The notes under the pieces are model-generated. The model worked only from the letters and a program-made list of their open reading frames with translations. It was not told the origin of the DNA and searched no databases. DNA of 64,000 nucleotides from Qipengyuania mesophila. GTDB taxonomy: Bacteria > Pseudomonadota > Alphaproteobacteria > Sphingomonadales > Sphingomonadaceae. This document shows positions 1 through 9,850 of the stretch, piece by piece; positions within the stretch are counted from its first letter, which is position 1, and each line of letters starts with the position of its first letter. The stretch is taken from assembly GCF_019711655.1 (NCBI RefSeq), contig NZ_JAIGNU010000001.1:1149501-1213500 (forward strand), written 5' to 3'. The translations under genes and the position numbers were made by a program.

Positions 1-77
1 TGAAATATCTCATCCAGGACATCGAGGAAAACGGTCCGCGCACCGAAGAACGCCTGCCCGAGGAGATGCAGCAATGA
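1..77 (+). CDS. C-terminal end of an unidentified protein (partial)
   Basis: The last 24 codons of a gene that begins before the window read KYLIQDIEENGPRTEERLPE and a few more residues, then TGA at 75-77. The stop overlaps the ATG of the next gene (ATGA at 74-77), so the two are probably co-transcribed and translationally coupled. The charged, glutamate-rich tail gives no family assignment. Confidence 0.6.
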   Translation, partial: KYLIQDIEENGPRTEERLPEEMQQ

Positions 78-562
78 ACAAGATCGCAATCCTGACGCTT
101 GCAGCCCTCCCTCTGGCGGCCTGCAACACCAATACCGCGGTCGGCAATGATCGCGAAGCACAGCTCGATCCCCCGGCAACTGCGGCACCGATAGAGAGTG
201 CTGCGAGCGCTCTTGCCAACCTCAGCCCGGGCCTCATGCTGCCCGAGACCATGAGCGACGCGGACCTCGCCACGCTGGGAGCCGAGAACACGTGTCAGTT
301 TCGCCTGACTGAGGTCGCGTTTCCGTCGTTCGTCTACGACAACAGCGGTGGCGGCGCGATCAAGATCAACGGCAAGCTGATCCCTGTCACAGCAAGCGCC
401 TCGGGTGAGTATGCGAATGGTGAGCTTCGTATCCGCACGCGCCTTCTCGATGACGAAGGAGACGCGGGCCTGCAGATGCAGGAACTCATCGTCGCCGGAC
501 CTCGGATGAAGGACGAGTTCGGGTTCTGGGGGTACACGACCTGCGGCAACAGCGAGGCGTGA
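74..562 (+). CDS. Predicted lipoprotein, function unknown
   Basis: This 162-residue protein starts with a lipoprotein signal: a short hydrophobic stretch ends in the lipobox LAAC with Cys17. It should therefore be lipid-anchored in the periplasm. The mature part contains a segment with a lone Cys before FRLTEVAFPSF and a C-terminal WGYTTCGNSEA. The two mature cysteines may form a disulfide. It overlaps the preceding partial gene by four bases (ATGA). I do not recognise the family. Its position upstream of a copper efflux module makes a metal or envelope-stress role possible, but nothing in the sequence proves it. Confidence 0.75.
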   Translation: MNKIAILTLAALPLAACNTNTAVGNDREAQLDPPATAAPIESAASALANLSPGLMLPETMSDADLATLGAENTCQFRLTEVAFPSFVYDNSGGGAIKINGKLIPVTASASGEYANGELRIRTRLLDDEGDAGLQMQELIVAGPRMKDEFGFWGYTTCGNSEA

Positions 563-655
563 ACACGAGCGAGCGGGCGCCAGCGTGCGTCGGCGCCCGC
601 TCCATGATCACGACGGGCCCGGCACGCGCGGCCAGATTCATAATGAGGTACGACA

Positions 656-1375
656 GTGGCAGCTGAGCCTGTGACCGATGCAGCACCCATTGCGGTCTTC
701 GGTGCCGGAGGAAAGACCGGTACGGAAATACTGCGCCATGCGGTTCGCAAGGGCATCGCGGTTCGAGCGTTCGAGCACACCTTGCCCGAACCATCGGACC
801 GGGTCGATAACGTCGAGTACTTCCAATGCGATGTACTCAATGACGACTTCAGCAGCGAGCTCGAAGGTTGCCGTGCTGTTATTTCCGCACTCGGTATAGG
901 GTTTAGTCCATCGACGGCGATCGATCCGCCTCCGCTTTACACGGAGGGAACCCGCAGGCTGGTGGAAGCGATGTCGGCAACCGGCATTTCCCGGATCGTC
1001 GTGATATCGGCAGCGTTCGTAGAGGCGCAGCCCAGCGTTCCTGCATGGTTCGAGCTCACAGCAAGACCAGCCTTGCACAAAATTCTCGCACAGATGCGCG
1101 CAATGGAAGATCTTCTGGAGCGCGCGAAAGGCCTGGAATGGACGGCTGCGCGACCGGGCTGGCTCCTGGACGAACCCTATACCGGTGAAGCCGTCATTTC
1201 CGACGAGCGCCTTGCCGAAGGTTGCTTTCGCTGCCGGCACGCGGATCTTGCGGCAGCGATGCTCGAATTCGTCTGCGAGAACACCTGGGTCAACGCCAAG
1301 CCCGCAATAGCCCGCCCAGAAGAAGACCGCTTCGAAAGCATGACAGCGCTGAAAGCCGAACTGGGAATCGACTGA
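656..1375 (+). CDS. NAD(P)-binding SDR-like protein (NmrA/atypical SDR)
   Basis: This 239-residue Rossmann-fold protein has an N-terminal dinucleotide-binding loop GAGGKTGTE (about residues 15-23), the pattern of atypical short-chain dehydrogenases of the NmrA/NAD(P)H-binding class. An acidic FQCDVLND segment fits the second nucleotide-contact strand. The GTG start at 656 is chosen because GAGG lies at 646-649 at a good spacing. No YxxxK catalytic pair is obvious, so it could be a redox sensor rather than an enzyme. It is followed by two short genes and cusCBA in the same direction. The substrate is unknown. Confidence 0.8.
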   Translation: MAAEPVTDAAPIAVFGAGGKTGTEILRHAVRKGIAVRAFEHTLPEPSDRVDNVEYFQCDVLNDDFSSELEGCRAVISALGIGFSPSTAIDPPPLYTEGTRRLVEAMSATGISRIVVISAAFVEAQPSVPAWFELTARPALHKILAQMRAMEDLLERAKGLEWTAARPGWLLDEPYTGEAVISDERLAEGCFRCRHADLAAAMLEFVCENTWVNAKPAIARPEEDRFESMTALKAELGID

Positions 1376-1387
1376 GGAGGAGGCGGC

Positions 1388-1486
1388 ATGTTCGAGACAC
1401 GTACGGCGACAATCGGGAGGGGTCACGATAATTTTGAGACTCTCCGCAGGCTGCATGACCTTGTCTTAAAAGCGGCAAAGCTCTAG
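1388..1486 (+). CDS. Possible 32-residue small protein
   Basis: A short reading frame begins with ATG at 1388 directly after a very strong ribosome-binding site (AGGAGGAGG at 1374-1382). It ends in TAG at 1484-1486. The peptide begins MFETRTATIGRGHDNFETLR and is basic, with no membrane segment. It sits between the SDR gene and the next small gene in the same direction. The strong Shine-Dalgarno is the main support; conservation could not be tested. Confidence 0.4.
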   Translation: MFETRTATIGRGHDNFETLRRLHDLVLKAAKL

Positions 1487-1495
1487 GTGAGTGTG

Positions 1496-1852
1496 ATGCG
1501 AGCCTTGCGTACCCTAGGACTGTTATTGATCGCCTGCGGGCTATTCGTCCAGTCGGCCGCGCATGCTTCTGCTCTTCCTCAGGTCGTCGACGCAGGCGAT
1601 CCGGCCTGCGCAGAGATGGAAACGATGGCGGGCGCGACTTCCACGGAAGATGACGGCAGCGCACCTTGCAAGAACCTTCGGCTGGATTGTCTGGTGGCGC
1701 TCGGGTGCATTGCGCCGCTCGCTCCCGGCGCTGATGCGACCCTTTCCGAAGACTTACCGGCGCAGGCTGCTCAATTCAGCGGTTTGATCTCCAATTCGCT
1801 CGCCGCCCCAAGGCTGGGGCCAGAACCGCCACCTCCGCAATTTCCGGCATGA
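1496..1852 (+). CDS. Small exported protein upstream of cusCBA
   Basis: This protein of about 118 residues has an N-terminal hydrophobic signal-like segment (LGLLLIACGLFVQSAAHA) with a plausible cleavage site after AHA, so it is probably periplasmic. The mature part contains four cysteines (CAEMETM, CKNLRLDCLVALGC) and ends in a proline-rich tail. ATG 1496 is chosen because AGGTGAG lies just upstream; in-frame GTG codons at 1487 and 1493 are alternatives. Small exported proteins often head heavy-metal RND operons, as does the His-rich protein at 26,432. A metal-binding role is an inference from context. Confidence 0.6.
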   Translation: MRALRTLGLLLIACGLFVQSAAHASALPQVVDAGDPACAEMETMAGATSTEDDGSAPCKNLRLDCLVALGCIAPLAPGADATLSEDLPAQAAQFSGLISNSLAAPRLGPEPPPPQFPA

Positions 1853-1967
1853 CCCGCGTGCAGGCTTAAGCCTGCGCGCTCCTGCCTCTGGATGAACGGC
1901 CTGCGCTCGACGCGGGCCGGTGATCCGGAACGCGTGCCTGACGCGCTCCTTTTGCGGATGAACGATC

Positions 1968-3203
1968 ATGAAACGAATAAGCTGGACCGCGCTTCCGGTC
2001 CTGCTGGCCCTTGCGCCGGCGAGTAATGCCCAGTCGGTGGGCTATGAGGAAGCTTTACGAGCAGCAACGAGCGACCAGCCGCAGGTTCGAACAAGCGAGC
2101 TGCGACTGGACGCCCGGCGCGAGATCGCCGACGCTGCCGATGAACTGCCAGACCCGCGCCTACGCGCGGGCATCCAGAACCTGCCGCTAAGCGGGCCGGC
2201 TGCATTCGAGCTGAATCGCCAGCTCCCAACGCAGATCCAAGTCGGCATCGAACAGGAGATCCCCAATCTCGCGAAACGTCGGGCCCGGTCTGGAATGGCG
2301 GACGCCGACATCGATCTTGCCGCAGCACAGTTGCGTCAAACCCGTTACAGGGTGCGCCTCGGAGCAGGAATGGCATGGATCTCGTTGGCTTATGCCCAAC
2401 GGGCTCTGACCGTCGCCGACGATGCACTCGCTGAAATCGAGGGGCTCGTACCACTCGCGCGCAGTTCTGTCGCCGCCGGTTCGGCCAGGCCCGCCGAAAG
2501 TCTGGAAGTACGCCGTGCCGTGCTCGAAGTCGCAGATATGCGGACCAGGATCGAAGCCAACCGAGAGGCCGCGCAAGCCATGCTGTCGCGCTATACGGCT
2601 CTGCCGAACGCTACCGCGACCGGAACCATCCCTTCGGCCGATCTCGATCCCGAAGGTTTGCGGGCCATGCTCCAAAGCAATCCGGAGCTTGTCGTGGCGC
2701 TTGCGCAGGTCCGCCAAGCGGAAGCGAGAAGCGATCTTGCGCGATCGGAAAGGCGTCCGGATTTCGGCGTCAATGTGAGCTATGGACGGCGCGATCCCGA
2801 TTTTGGCGATGCAATCTCGGTGATGGGTTCGATCACGCTCCCGATTTTCGCGGACCGGCGCCAAAACCCGCGTATAGCCGCCGCCGACGCCGAAGCGGCT
2901 GCGGCACAGTCGGCCAGAGCAGACCGGCTGCGTGAACTCGAAGCCCGGTTCGAAACCGATCTCGCGGCATGGCGCAGCGCTTATCGACAATGGCAGCGCG
3001 CGACCGACGAATTGCTTCCCCTTGCCGAAAGCCGCGTGGACCTCGAGCGCGCGAGCTTTGCCGCGGGCCGCGCGGAACTGCTCGACGTCATCGACGCCAT
3101 CAAAACGCTCGCCGTGCTGCGGGTGGACATTCTGCAACGCGAGGAAGCGACCGTCGAAGCCGCCGCGAACCTGCGACTGACCTATGGGGAGTATGGCCGA
3201 TGA
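1968..3203 (+). CDS. cusC: TolC-family outer-membrane efflux protein, CusC-like
   Basis: This 411-residue protein is the predicted outer-membrane channel of the copper/silver efflux pump. A signal peptide (residues 1 to about 21, ending in SNAQ) is followed by two repeated helical halves typical of TolC proteins. The segment PDPRLRAGIQNLP and the late segment YGRRDPDFGD fit the outer-membrane factor family. Its stop codon overlaps the ATG of cusB (ATGA at 3200-3203). Position and partners, rather than sequence details, assign it to copper. Confidence 0.88.
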   Translation: MKRISWTALPVLLALAPASNAQSVGYEEALRAATSDQPQVRTSELRLDARREIADAADELPDPRLRAGIQNLPLSGPAAFELNRQLPTQIQVGIEQEIPNLAKRRARSGMADADIDLAAAQLRQTRYRVRLGAGMAWISLAYAQRALTVADDALAEIEGLVPLARSSVAAGSARPAESLEVRRAVLEVADMRTRIEANREAAQAMLSRYTALPNATATGTIPSADLDPEGLRAMLQSNPELVVALAQVRQAEARSDLARSERRPDFGVNVSYGRRDPDFGDAISVMGSITLPIFADRRQNPRIAAADAEAAAAQSARADRLRELEARFETDLAAWRSAYRQWQRATDELLPLAESRVDLERASFAAGRAELLDVIDAIKTLAVLRVDILQREEATVEAAANLRLTYGEYGR

Positions 3204-4708
3204 GAGCCGCAATGGGAGCCGCGTGGGACAGGCTGTCGCCGCGCCAGAAATCCTGGATGATGGCAGGCACGGTCGCGCTCATCAGTCTTGCCGCCGGCTA
3301 TGGTCTCTCGCAGCTCGGCGAAGGCCAGGGTGTTGCAAGCGACGCGGGCGGCAGTGCGACCGAATGCGAGGAGGTCCTTTACTGGTACGACCCGATGGTG
3401 CCGGGGCAGCACTTCGACGAGCCGGGCAATTCGCCCTTCATGGATATGCAGCTGGTGCCCAAGTGCGCGGGCGAGGAGGCCACTGCAGGCGTCAGGATAG
3501 ATCCCGGCCTGGTGCAGAATTTCGGCATCCGCACCACTGAAGCCGAGTACGGCGTCCTCGAGCCGGAAATAACCGTCACAGGCGTTCTGGCCTACAATGA
3601 ACGCGACGTCGCGATCGTCCAGCCACGTGCCGGAGGCTATGTACAAAGAACCTACGGCCGCGCGCCCGACGATGTCGTTGGACGGGGCGCGCCGCTCGCG
3701 GATATCCTGGTTCCCGAATGGGGCGGAGCGCAGCAGGAGTATCTGGCCGTCCTGAACAGCGGTGATGAAGAACTTGCGCAGGCCATGCGCGAACGCATGC
3801 GCCTTTTGGGCATGCCTCCAGGCCTGATCTCATCGGTAGGGCGCAATGGACGTCCGCAGTCCACGATCACCGTTACCGCGCCGATTGGAGGTGCCATCAC
3901 ATCGCTCGGCGTGCGTCCGGGAATGACAGTCATGGCCGGACAGACGCTCGCCGAGATAACCGGTTTCTCACCGATCTGGCTCGAAGCCGCGGTGCCTGAA
4001 AGGCAGGCGGCGACTGTCCGCGTCGGGCAACCTGTCAGCGCGACGCTGACCGCATTCCCCGAGGAACGCTTCTCCGGGCCCATCATCGCTATCCTGCCGA
4101 GCGCGCAGGATGCAAGCCGTACGATCACCGTTCGTGCGCAACTGCCCAATGCATCCGGGCGCCTCAAGCCGGGCATGTTCGCACAGGTCTCGCTGACCCC
4201 GGACACACGCCGCGCGCTGCTGGTACCGTCCGAAGCGGTTATCAGGACCGGACGTCGAACCATCGTGATGGTGAAGCAGGACGAGGGCGGTTTCATGCCC
4301 GCCGAGGTCCGGATCGGCCGCGAAGCGGGTGGAAGGACCGAAGTGCTGGCCGGTCTGTCGGCCGGCGACCAGGTCGTGACATCGGGTCAGTTCCTGCTCG
4401 ATTCCGAAGCAAGCCTCACCGGACTGGACGTCCGTCCGATAGATCAGGCAGATGACGCTTCCACCGGCGGCGAGGACGCACCAGCGACCTTCGGTGCCAC
4501 CGGCACGATCCAGTCGATCGCCAATGGTTCGGTGACGCTGCGGCATGGTCCTGTGCCCCGGCTCGATTGGCCCGCGATGACCATGACCTTCCGCACGAAG
4601 AGCTCGGCGCAAATGCGCGGGCTCGAGACGGGAGACAGGGTGCGCTTCACCTTCACCCAGCAGGATGCCGGCCCCCGGATCGAGTCTATCACGAGGGCCG
4701 GACAATGA
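3200..4708 (+). CDS. cusB: RND periplasmic adaptor CusB with fused C-terminal CusF-like domain
   Basis: This 502-residue membrane-fusion protein links the RND pump to the outer-membrane channel. One N-terminal membrane segment (about 19-37) is followed by a heavy-metal-binding domain with [10 protein letters not shown] and [15 protein letters not shown] (about 61-90). The barrel-sandwich and beta-barrel regions follow, and a CusF-like copper-binding domain occupies about residues 425-500. That domain has the His, Trp, Met, Met ligand set in [16 protein letters not shown]. The start at 3200 is chosen because it overlaps the cusC stop. The fused chaperone domain could feed metal directly to CusA. 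Confidence 0.92.
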   Translation: MRAAMGAAWDRLSPRQKSWMMAGTVALISLAAGYGLSQLGEGQGVASDAGGSATECEEVLYWYDPMVPGQHFDEPGNSPFMDMQLVPKCAGEEATAGVRIDPGLVQNFGIRTTEAEYGVLEPEITVTGVLAYNERDVAIVQPRAGGYVQRTYGRAPDDVVGRGAPLADILVPEWGGAQQEYLAVLNSGDEELAQAMRERMRLLGMPPGLISSVGRNGRPQSTITVTAPIGGAITSLGVRPGMTVMAGQTLAEITGFSPIWLEAAVPERQAATVRVGQPVSATLTAFPEERFSGPIIAILPSAQDASRTITVRAQLPNASGRLKPGMFAQVSLTPDTRRALLVPSEAVIRTGRRTIVMVKQDEGGFMPAEVRIGREAGGRTEVLAGLSAGDQVVTSGQFLLDSEASLTGLDVRPIDQADDASTGGEDAPATFGATGTIQSIANGSVTLRHGPVPRLDWPAMTMTFRTKSSAQMRGLETGDRVRFTFTQQDAGPRIESITRAGQ

Positions 4709-7700
4709 TTGCTCGGATAATCGATGCCTCGATCGCCAACCGCCTGTTTATCGTTCTCGCCGCCGTCGCGGTAACGCTGGCCGGTTTCTGGGCGGTGCGC
4801 ACGACGCCGGTCGACGCGTTGCCCGATCTGTCCGATGTGCAGGTTGTGGTCCGGTCAAACTATCCGGGTCAGGCCCCCCGGATCGTCGAGGAACAGGTCA
4901 CCTATCCCCTGGCAACGACCATGCTCTCGGTGCCGGGGGCGAAAACCGTCCGTGGCTATTCGATGTTCGGTGACAGCTATGTCTATATCATCTTCGAGGA
5001 CGGTACCGACCTCTACTGGGCACGCTCGCGCGTGCTCGAATATCTCAACCAGGTGCAGAACCGCCTGCCCGATGGCGTCACGAGCACGCTTGGGCCCGAT
5101 GCAACCGGTGTGGGGTGGATCTACGAATATGCGCTCGTCGACCGGACCGGCGGGCACGACCTTGCCGGACTGCGCAGCCTGCAGGACTGGTTCCTGCGCT
5201 ACGAGCTCAAGACGACTCCCGGCATTGCCGAGGTCGCCAGCGTCGGCGGAATGGTCAAGCAATACCAGGTCGTGCTGGAACCTTACCGGATGGCATCGCT
5301 CGGCGTGACTCACGCCGAGATCGTGAGCGCAATCCAGGCCGCCAACCAGGAAGCGGGCGGCTCGATCGTCGAGATGGGCGAAGCCGAATATATGGTGCGT
5401 GCCTCGGGCTATCTCGGCGACCTCGACGATTTCAGGGCGATCCCGCTGCGCGCGGTGAGCGGCGGCGTTCCGGTCACGCTGGGCGACGTAGCGACGATCC
5501 AGGTCGGCCCCGAACTGCGCCGAGGCATCGCCGAGCTCAATGGCGAAGGCGAGGTTGCCGGCGGCATCATCGTCCTGCGCCAGGGTGCGGATGCAAGAAG
5601 CGCAATACAGGCCGTCGAACAGAAACTCGACGACTTGCAGGCAAGCCTTCCCGAAGGCGTCGAGATCGTCACGACCTACGATCGCTCTCAGCTCATCGAT
5701 GCGTCTATAGAGAACCTCACCACGAAGCTCATCGAAGAGTTTATCGTCGTGGCGCTCGTATGCGCGCTGTTCCTCTGGCACGCGCGTTCGGCACTTGTCG
5801 CCATCATCACCCTGCCTTTGGGCGTGCTCGCGGCCTTCATCGTGATGCGCATCCAGGGCGTCAATGCCAACATCATGTCGCTGGGTGGAATAGCCATCGC
5901 GGTCGGTGCGATGGTCGATGCCGCCGTCGTCATGATCGAGAACGCGCACAAGCATCTCGAGCGATGGGAACACGAGAATCCCGATACCGTGCTCGCGGTG
6001 AAGGAACGCTGGCGGATCATCGCCGATGCATCGAAGGAAGTGGGACCGGCGCTGTTCTTCAGTCTGCTGATCATTACGCTGTCGTTCCTACCGGTCTTCA
6101 CCCTGCAGGCGCAGGAAGGGCGGTTGTTCGCTCCGCTCGCTTTCACCAAGACCTATGCCATGGCGGCCGCGGCCATTCTGTCGGTAACGCTGGTGCCGGT
6201 AATGATGGGATGGCTGATCCGTGGGAAGATCCCTTCGGAGGATTCCAATTTTCTCAACCGCTGGCTGACGAAAATCTATCGTCCGGGGCTCGACTGGGTC
6301 ATGCGGCGCCCAAAGGCAACGCTGGTGATCGCGGCGCTGATCTTCCTGACCACCGCGATCCCCTTCACCCGGCTTGGCGGCGAGTTCCTCCCGCCGCTCG
6401 ATGAAGGCGATTTGCTTTATATGCCGAGCGCGCTGCCCGGCCTCTCCCCCGGCGAGGCTTCGGCGCTGCTGCAGCGCACCGATCGCCTGATCAAGTCGGT
6501 CCCCGAGGTGGAAACGGTGTTCGGCAAGGCGGGGCGCGCCGATACAGCGACGGATCCGGCTCCCCTGACGATGTTCGAAACGACGATCCGCTTCAAGCCG
6601 CGCGAAGAATGGCGCGAGGGAATGACGCCCGATCTGCTGGTCGATGAACTCGACCGGGTCGTCCAGGTGCCGGGCCTCGCCAATGTCTGGGTGCCGCCGA
6701 TCCGCAACCGGATCGACATGCTCGCGACCGGAATCAAGAGCCCGATCGGGGTCAAGGTGTCAGGCGACGATCTCGATCAACTGGAACGCGTTGCACTCGA
6801 TGTGGAGCGTATCGCCAAGACCGTGCCTGGCGTGAGTTCCGCGCTGGCCGAGCGGCTGTCGGGCGGTCGCTATGTCGATGTCGATATCGACCGGATGGCG
6901 GCCGCGCGATACGGACTCAACATTGCCGACATCCAGCAGATCGTCTCTGGTGCAGTTGGCGGTGCCAATGTCGCACGGACCGTTGAGGGGCTGGCGCGCT
7001 ATCCGATCAATGTGCGCTATCCCCGCGAAATCAGGGACAGCGTCGAGGAACTCAGGGCCTTGCCGGTTCTGACGCCGTCCGGCCAACAGATCACGCTTGG
7101 CACTGTCGCCCGTATCGCCGTCAGCGACGGTCCGCCGATGCTCAAGAGCGAACAGGGCCGACTGACCAGCTACATCTATGTCGATGTCCGGGGCCGCGAT
7201 CTTACTTCGGTGGTCGCCGATCTTCAGGAGGCCGTCGCCGCGGGCGTCGATCTGCCTGCCGGCGTCAGTCTGTCCTATGCGGGCCAATTCGAATATCTGA
7301 CGCGCGCATATGAGCGACTAAAGATCGTGGTTCCCGCGACGCTCGCGATCATCTTCCTGTTGCTTTATCTCATTTTCCGACGCTGGGACGAAGCCTTGCT
7401 GATCATGGGCACGCTGCCCTTTGCGCTGACGGGCGGATACTGGTTGCTCTATCTGATGGGCTACAACCAGTCGGTGGCGACTGCGGTAGGCTTCATCGCG
7501 CTCGCCGGCGTCTCCGCCGAATTCGGCGTCGTGATGCTGATCTACCTGAAAGCCGCACTGGAACGGCGACAAGCTGACCTGAGCGCCGAAGAAGTGGACG
7601 AGGCCATCCGGGAGGGCGCGCTCCTGCGCGTGCGGCCCAAGGCGATGACCGTCGCAGTCATCCTTGCCGGTCTCTTTCCGATCCTGATCGGCACCGGCGC

Positions 7701-7872
7701 GGGCTCGGAAGTCATGAGCCGCATCGCCGCGCCGATGGTCGGCGGCATGATTACCGCGCCGCTCCTGTCCATGTTCCTGCTTCCCGCCGCTTATCTGTTG
7801 TTGCGGCGCCCCCGTCCGGAAAAATCGGCCAACCCTCAAGGAGAAGAAGAATGCGTACCCCAACCTACATGA
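4705..7872 (+). CDS. cusA: CusA-type heavy-metal RND efflux pump (Cu+/Ag+)
   Basis: This inner-membrane proton antiporter of 1,055 residues is the pump of the Cus tripartite system. Transmembrane segments at the N-terminus (about 12-32) and two central blocks flank two large periplasmic loops, the normal RND layout. The fourth transmembrane helix carries [20 protein letters not shown] near residue 400, the signature of the monovalent (Cu/Ag) HME class, in contrast to the CzcA at 20,654. Periplasmic methionine-containing segments such as [13 protein letters not shown] agree with Cu(I)/Ag(I) transport. The start at 4705 overlaps the cusB stop by four bases. Confidence 0.95.
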   Translation: MIARIIDASIANRLFIVLAAVAVTLAGFWAVRTTPVDALPDLSDVQVVVRSNYPGQAPRIVEEQVTYPLATTMLSVPGAKTVRGYSMFGDSYVYIIFEDGTDLYWARSRVLEYLNQVQNRLPDGVTSTLGPDATGVGWIYEYALVDRTGGHDLAGLRSLQDWFLRYELKTTPGIAEVASVGGMVKQYQVVLEPYRMASLGVTHAEIVSAIQAANQEAGGSIVEMGEAEYMVRASGYLGDLDDFRAIPLRAVSGGVPVTLGDVATIQVGPELRRGIAELNGEGEVAGGIIVLRQGADARSAIQAVEQKLDDLQASLPEGVEIVTTYDRSQLIDASIENLTTKLIEEFIVVALVCALFLWHARSALVAIITLPLGVLAAFIVMRIQGVNANIMSLGGIAIAVGAMVDAAVVMIENAHKHLERWEHENPDTVLAVKERWRIIADASKEVGPALFFSLLIITLSFLPVFTLQAQEGRLFAPLAFTKTYAMAAAAILSVTLVPVMMGWLIRGKIPSEDSNFLNRWLTKIYRPGLDWVMRRPKATLVIAALIFLTTAIPFTRLGGEFLPPLDEGDLLYMPSALPGLSPGEASALLQRTDRLIKSVPEVETVFGKAGRADTATDPAPLTMFETTIRFKPREEWREGMTPDLLVDELDRVVQVPGLANVWVPPIRNRIDMLATGIKSPIGVKVSGDDLDQLERVALDVERIAKTVPGVSSALAERLSGGRYVDVDIDRMAAARYGLNIADIQQIVSGAVGGANVARTVEGLARYPINVRYPREIRDSVEELRALPVLTPSGQQITLGTVARIAVSDGPPMLKSEQGRLTSYIYVDVRGRDLTSVVADLQEAVAAGVDLPAGVSLSYAGQFEYLTRAYERLKIVVPATLAIIFLLLYLIFRRWDEALLIMGTLPFALTGGYWLLYLMGYNQSVATAVGFIALAGVSAEFGVVMLIYLKAALERRQADLSAEEVDEAIREGALLRVRPKAMTVAVILAGLFPILIGTGAGSEVMSRIAAPMVGGMITAPLLSMFLLPAAYLLLRRPRPEKSANPQGEEECVPQPT

Positions 7873-8237
7873 TCCTGCTCGCGGCACCGCTGGCGCTTGC
7901 AGCCTGCGACGCTGCAGACGACAGCTCAGAGACCATGATGTCTGACGACATGGCGAACTCGGACAGCATGCCCATGTCAGGCGAAATGCCGATGGCGGAA
8001 GAGACCGGCGGCGAGCAGAGCGCCAGCGCGGAGGGAACGGTAACAGCCATCGATTCCGAGGCGGGCACCGTGACCATCGAGCATGGTCCGGTCGAAAGTA
8101 TCGGATGGCCCGCGATGACCATGGCCTTCGAAGCCGACGAACCAATCCTCGAACAGGTCAGTGTCGGTGAGGGGATAGCCTTTGAATTTCGTACTGGAAC
8201 CGAAGGCAGCGTCGTTACCTCGGTAACGCCGCGATAG
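7851..8237 (+). CDS. cusF: CusF-like periplasmic copper-binding lipoprotein
   Basis: This 128-residue protein has a lipobox (ALAAC, Cys19), a methionine-rich linker ([23 protein letters not shown]), and a C-terminal CusF domain. The domain holds the copper ligands His, Trp, Met, Met in [17 protein letters not shown]. It starts inside the last codons of cusA (22-base overlap), behind AAGGAGAAG. It should bind Cu(I)/Ag(I) in the periplasm and pass it to the pump. The cassette thus has two CusF domains, this one and the one fused to CusB. Confidence 0.9.
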   Translation: MRTPTYMILLAAPLALAACDAADDSSETMMSDDMANSDSMPMSGEMPMAEETGGEQSASAEGTVTAIDSEAGTVTIEHGPVESIGWPAMTMAFEADEPILEQVSVGEGIAFEFRTGTEGSVVTSVTPR

Positions 8238-8245
8238 GACGGTGG

Positions 8246-8279
8246 GTGGGAGGCGCTCGGTTGCGCCGGTGCCTCCCAC
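8246..8279 (+). promoter_or_regulatory. Intercistronic hairpin between cusF and the multicopper oxidase
   Basis: A perfect 9-bp inverted repeat, GTGGGAGGC (8246-8254) and GCCTCCCAC (8271-8279), has a 16-base loop. No T-run follows, so it is not a canonical terminator. It could stabilise or process the operon mRNA or reduce read-through to the oxidase gene. Confidence 0.5.
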
Positions 8280-8295
8280 GCGAAAACAGGTGAAT

Positions 8296-9837
8296 ATGCC
8301 AGGTATCGACAGGCCCAACTTTCAGGATCGCCGCGACTTCATGAAAAGCGCCGGCCTCGCGGCGACGGGTTTCGCGGCGCTGCCGCTGCTGGGTTGCGAC
8401 ACGCAAGGCAAGATGTCGCTCGATCGATCAGGCGCAAGCAGTCCCCTTGCTATTCCTCCGCTACAAGCAGGAACGATCGAACGGGGCGAGCGTGTCTTTC
8501 GCCTATCCCTGACACCGGGCGAGAAAGAATTCGTGCCCGGCACTCCGTCTCCGACGATCGGTATCGACGCATCCTATCTCGGCCCGACCCTCGAAATGCG
8601 CCGCGGCGAACAGGTTCGCTTTCACATCGACAACAAGCTTGCCGAAGATGCGACCGTCCACTGGCATGGTTTCGAACTTCCCGCCACAGCGGATGGCGGG
8701 CCGCACCAGCTCATACGGCCCGGTGAGCGCTGGAGCCCGTCATTCGAACTACGCCAGCGCGCTTCGTTATACTGGTATCATTCGCATCTGCATCGCCGGG
8801 CCGGACCACAGGTCTATGCCGGACTTGCTGCCCCGATCTACGTGCGCGACGAGGAAGAGGATCGCCTCGATCTGCCGAGCCGGTACGGTGTGGATGACAT
8901 ACCGCTCATCGTGCAGGATCGCGTGATCGACAGCTCGGGCCGCCTCGTTTACCGGCTCAACATGCACTCGCGGATGATGGGGGTGATAGGTGAGCGCATC
9001 TATGTGAACGGAACGGCCAATGCCGTTTTCGACGGCGCCGCCGGCCCGCTGCGCCTGCGGCTTCTCAATGGATCGAATGCGCGGTTCTACACCTTCTCGC
9101 TCGAAGGTGATCGTCCGATGCAACTCATCGCAAGCGATGGCGGCCTGCTTGCCGCACCCCGCGAGATTCGCAGTCTTACCCTTGCCCCAGGCGAACGCGC
9201 ACAAGTGATCGTCGACCTTTCCGAAGGGCGCCCGCTGCGCCTGAATGCCAGCAGTCCTGATAACGCCATGGGCATGATGGCCGGAGAAGGCGGGGGTATG
9301 ATGGACGGCGGAATGATGGGAAACCGGACCGGTCGCGAGAGGCAGGGCCGCACCTTTTCGATCCTCGATATGCGTCCCTCCGGATCATCGACTCCAGTGA
9401 TGCTCCCGCCCACCCTGGCCGCGCTAGCCGCGCCAGACCCCTCGCTCGCCGTTCGCAGCCGCCGTTTCGTACTCGATATGGGCATGATGGGTCGGGGCAT
9501 GGCGATCAACGGCGAGACCATGGACATGGATGTCATCAATCAGCGCGTACCGGTGGGTCAGTGGGAAATATGGGAAATCGCCAACGCATCGATGATGGCC
9601 CATCCCTTTCATATTCATAACGTGCAGTTCCGCTTGCTCGACCGGGACGGTCGGCCTCCGCAGGCGGAAGAGGCGGGCTTCAAGGACACCGTTATCGTCA
9701 AGCCACGTGAACAGGTCAGGCTGCTGTTGCGGTTCGAAGAGAATACCGATCCCGACAATCCCTACATGTATCACTGTCATATCCTCGAGCACGAGGACGC
9801 AGGCATGATGGGGCAATTCGTGGTCACGGCCAATTAG
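8296..9837 (+). CDS. Tat-exported multicopper oxidase (CueO/CopA type)
   Basis: This 513-residue enzyme probably oxidises Cu(I) to less toxic Cu(II) in the periplasm. A Tat signal [18 protein letters not shown] lies at residues 12-29, so the ATG at 8296 is preferred. All four copper-ligand motifs are present: HWHG (122-125), [19 protein letters not shown] and [18 protein letters not shown] methionine-rich loop ([16 protein letters not shown]) before the last domain resembles the copper-sensing insert of CueO. It lies 58 bp after cusF and 13 bp before the P-type ATPase gene, in one probable operon. Confidence 0.93.
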   Translation: MPGIDRPNFQDRRDFMKSAGLAATGFAALPLLGCDTQGKMSLDRSGASSPLAIPPLQAGTIERGERVFRLSLTPGEKEFVPGTPSPTIGIDASYLGPTLEMRRGEQVRFHIDNKLAEDATVHWHGFELPATADGGPHQLIRPGERWSPSFELRQRASLYWYHSHLHRRAGPQVYAGLAAPIYVRDEEEDRLDLPSRYGVDDIPLIVQDRVIDSSGRLVYRLNMHSRMMGVIGERIYVNGTANAVFDGAAGPLRLRLLNGSNARFYTFSLEGDRPMQLIASDGGLLAAPREIRSLTLAPGERAQVIVDLSEGRPLRLNASSPDNAMGMMAGEGGGMMDGGMMGNRTGRERQGRTFSILDMRPSGSSTPVMLPPTLAALAAPDPSLAVRSRRFVLDMGMMGRGMAINGETMDMDVINQRVPVGQWEIWEIANASMMAHPFHIHNVQFRLLDRDGRPPQAEEAGFKDTVIVKPREQVRLLLRFEENTDPDNPYMYHCHILEHEDAGMMGQFVVTAN

Positions 9838-9850
9838 GGGAGAACGACAG

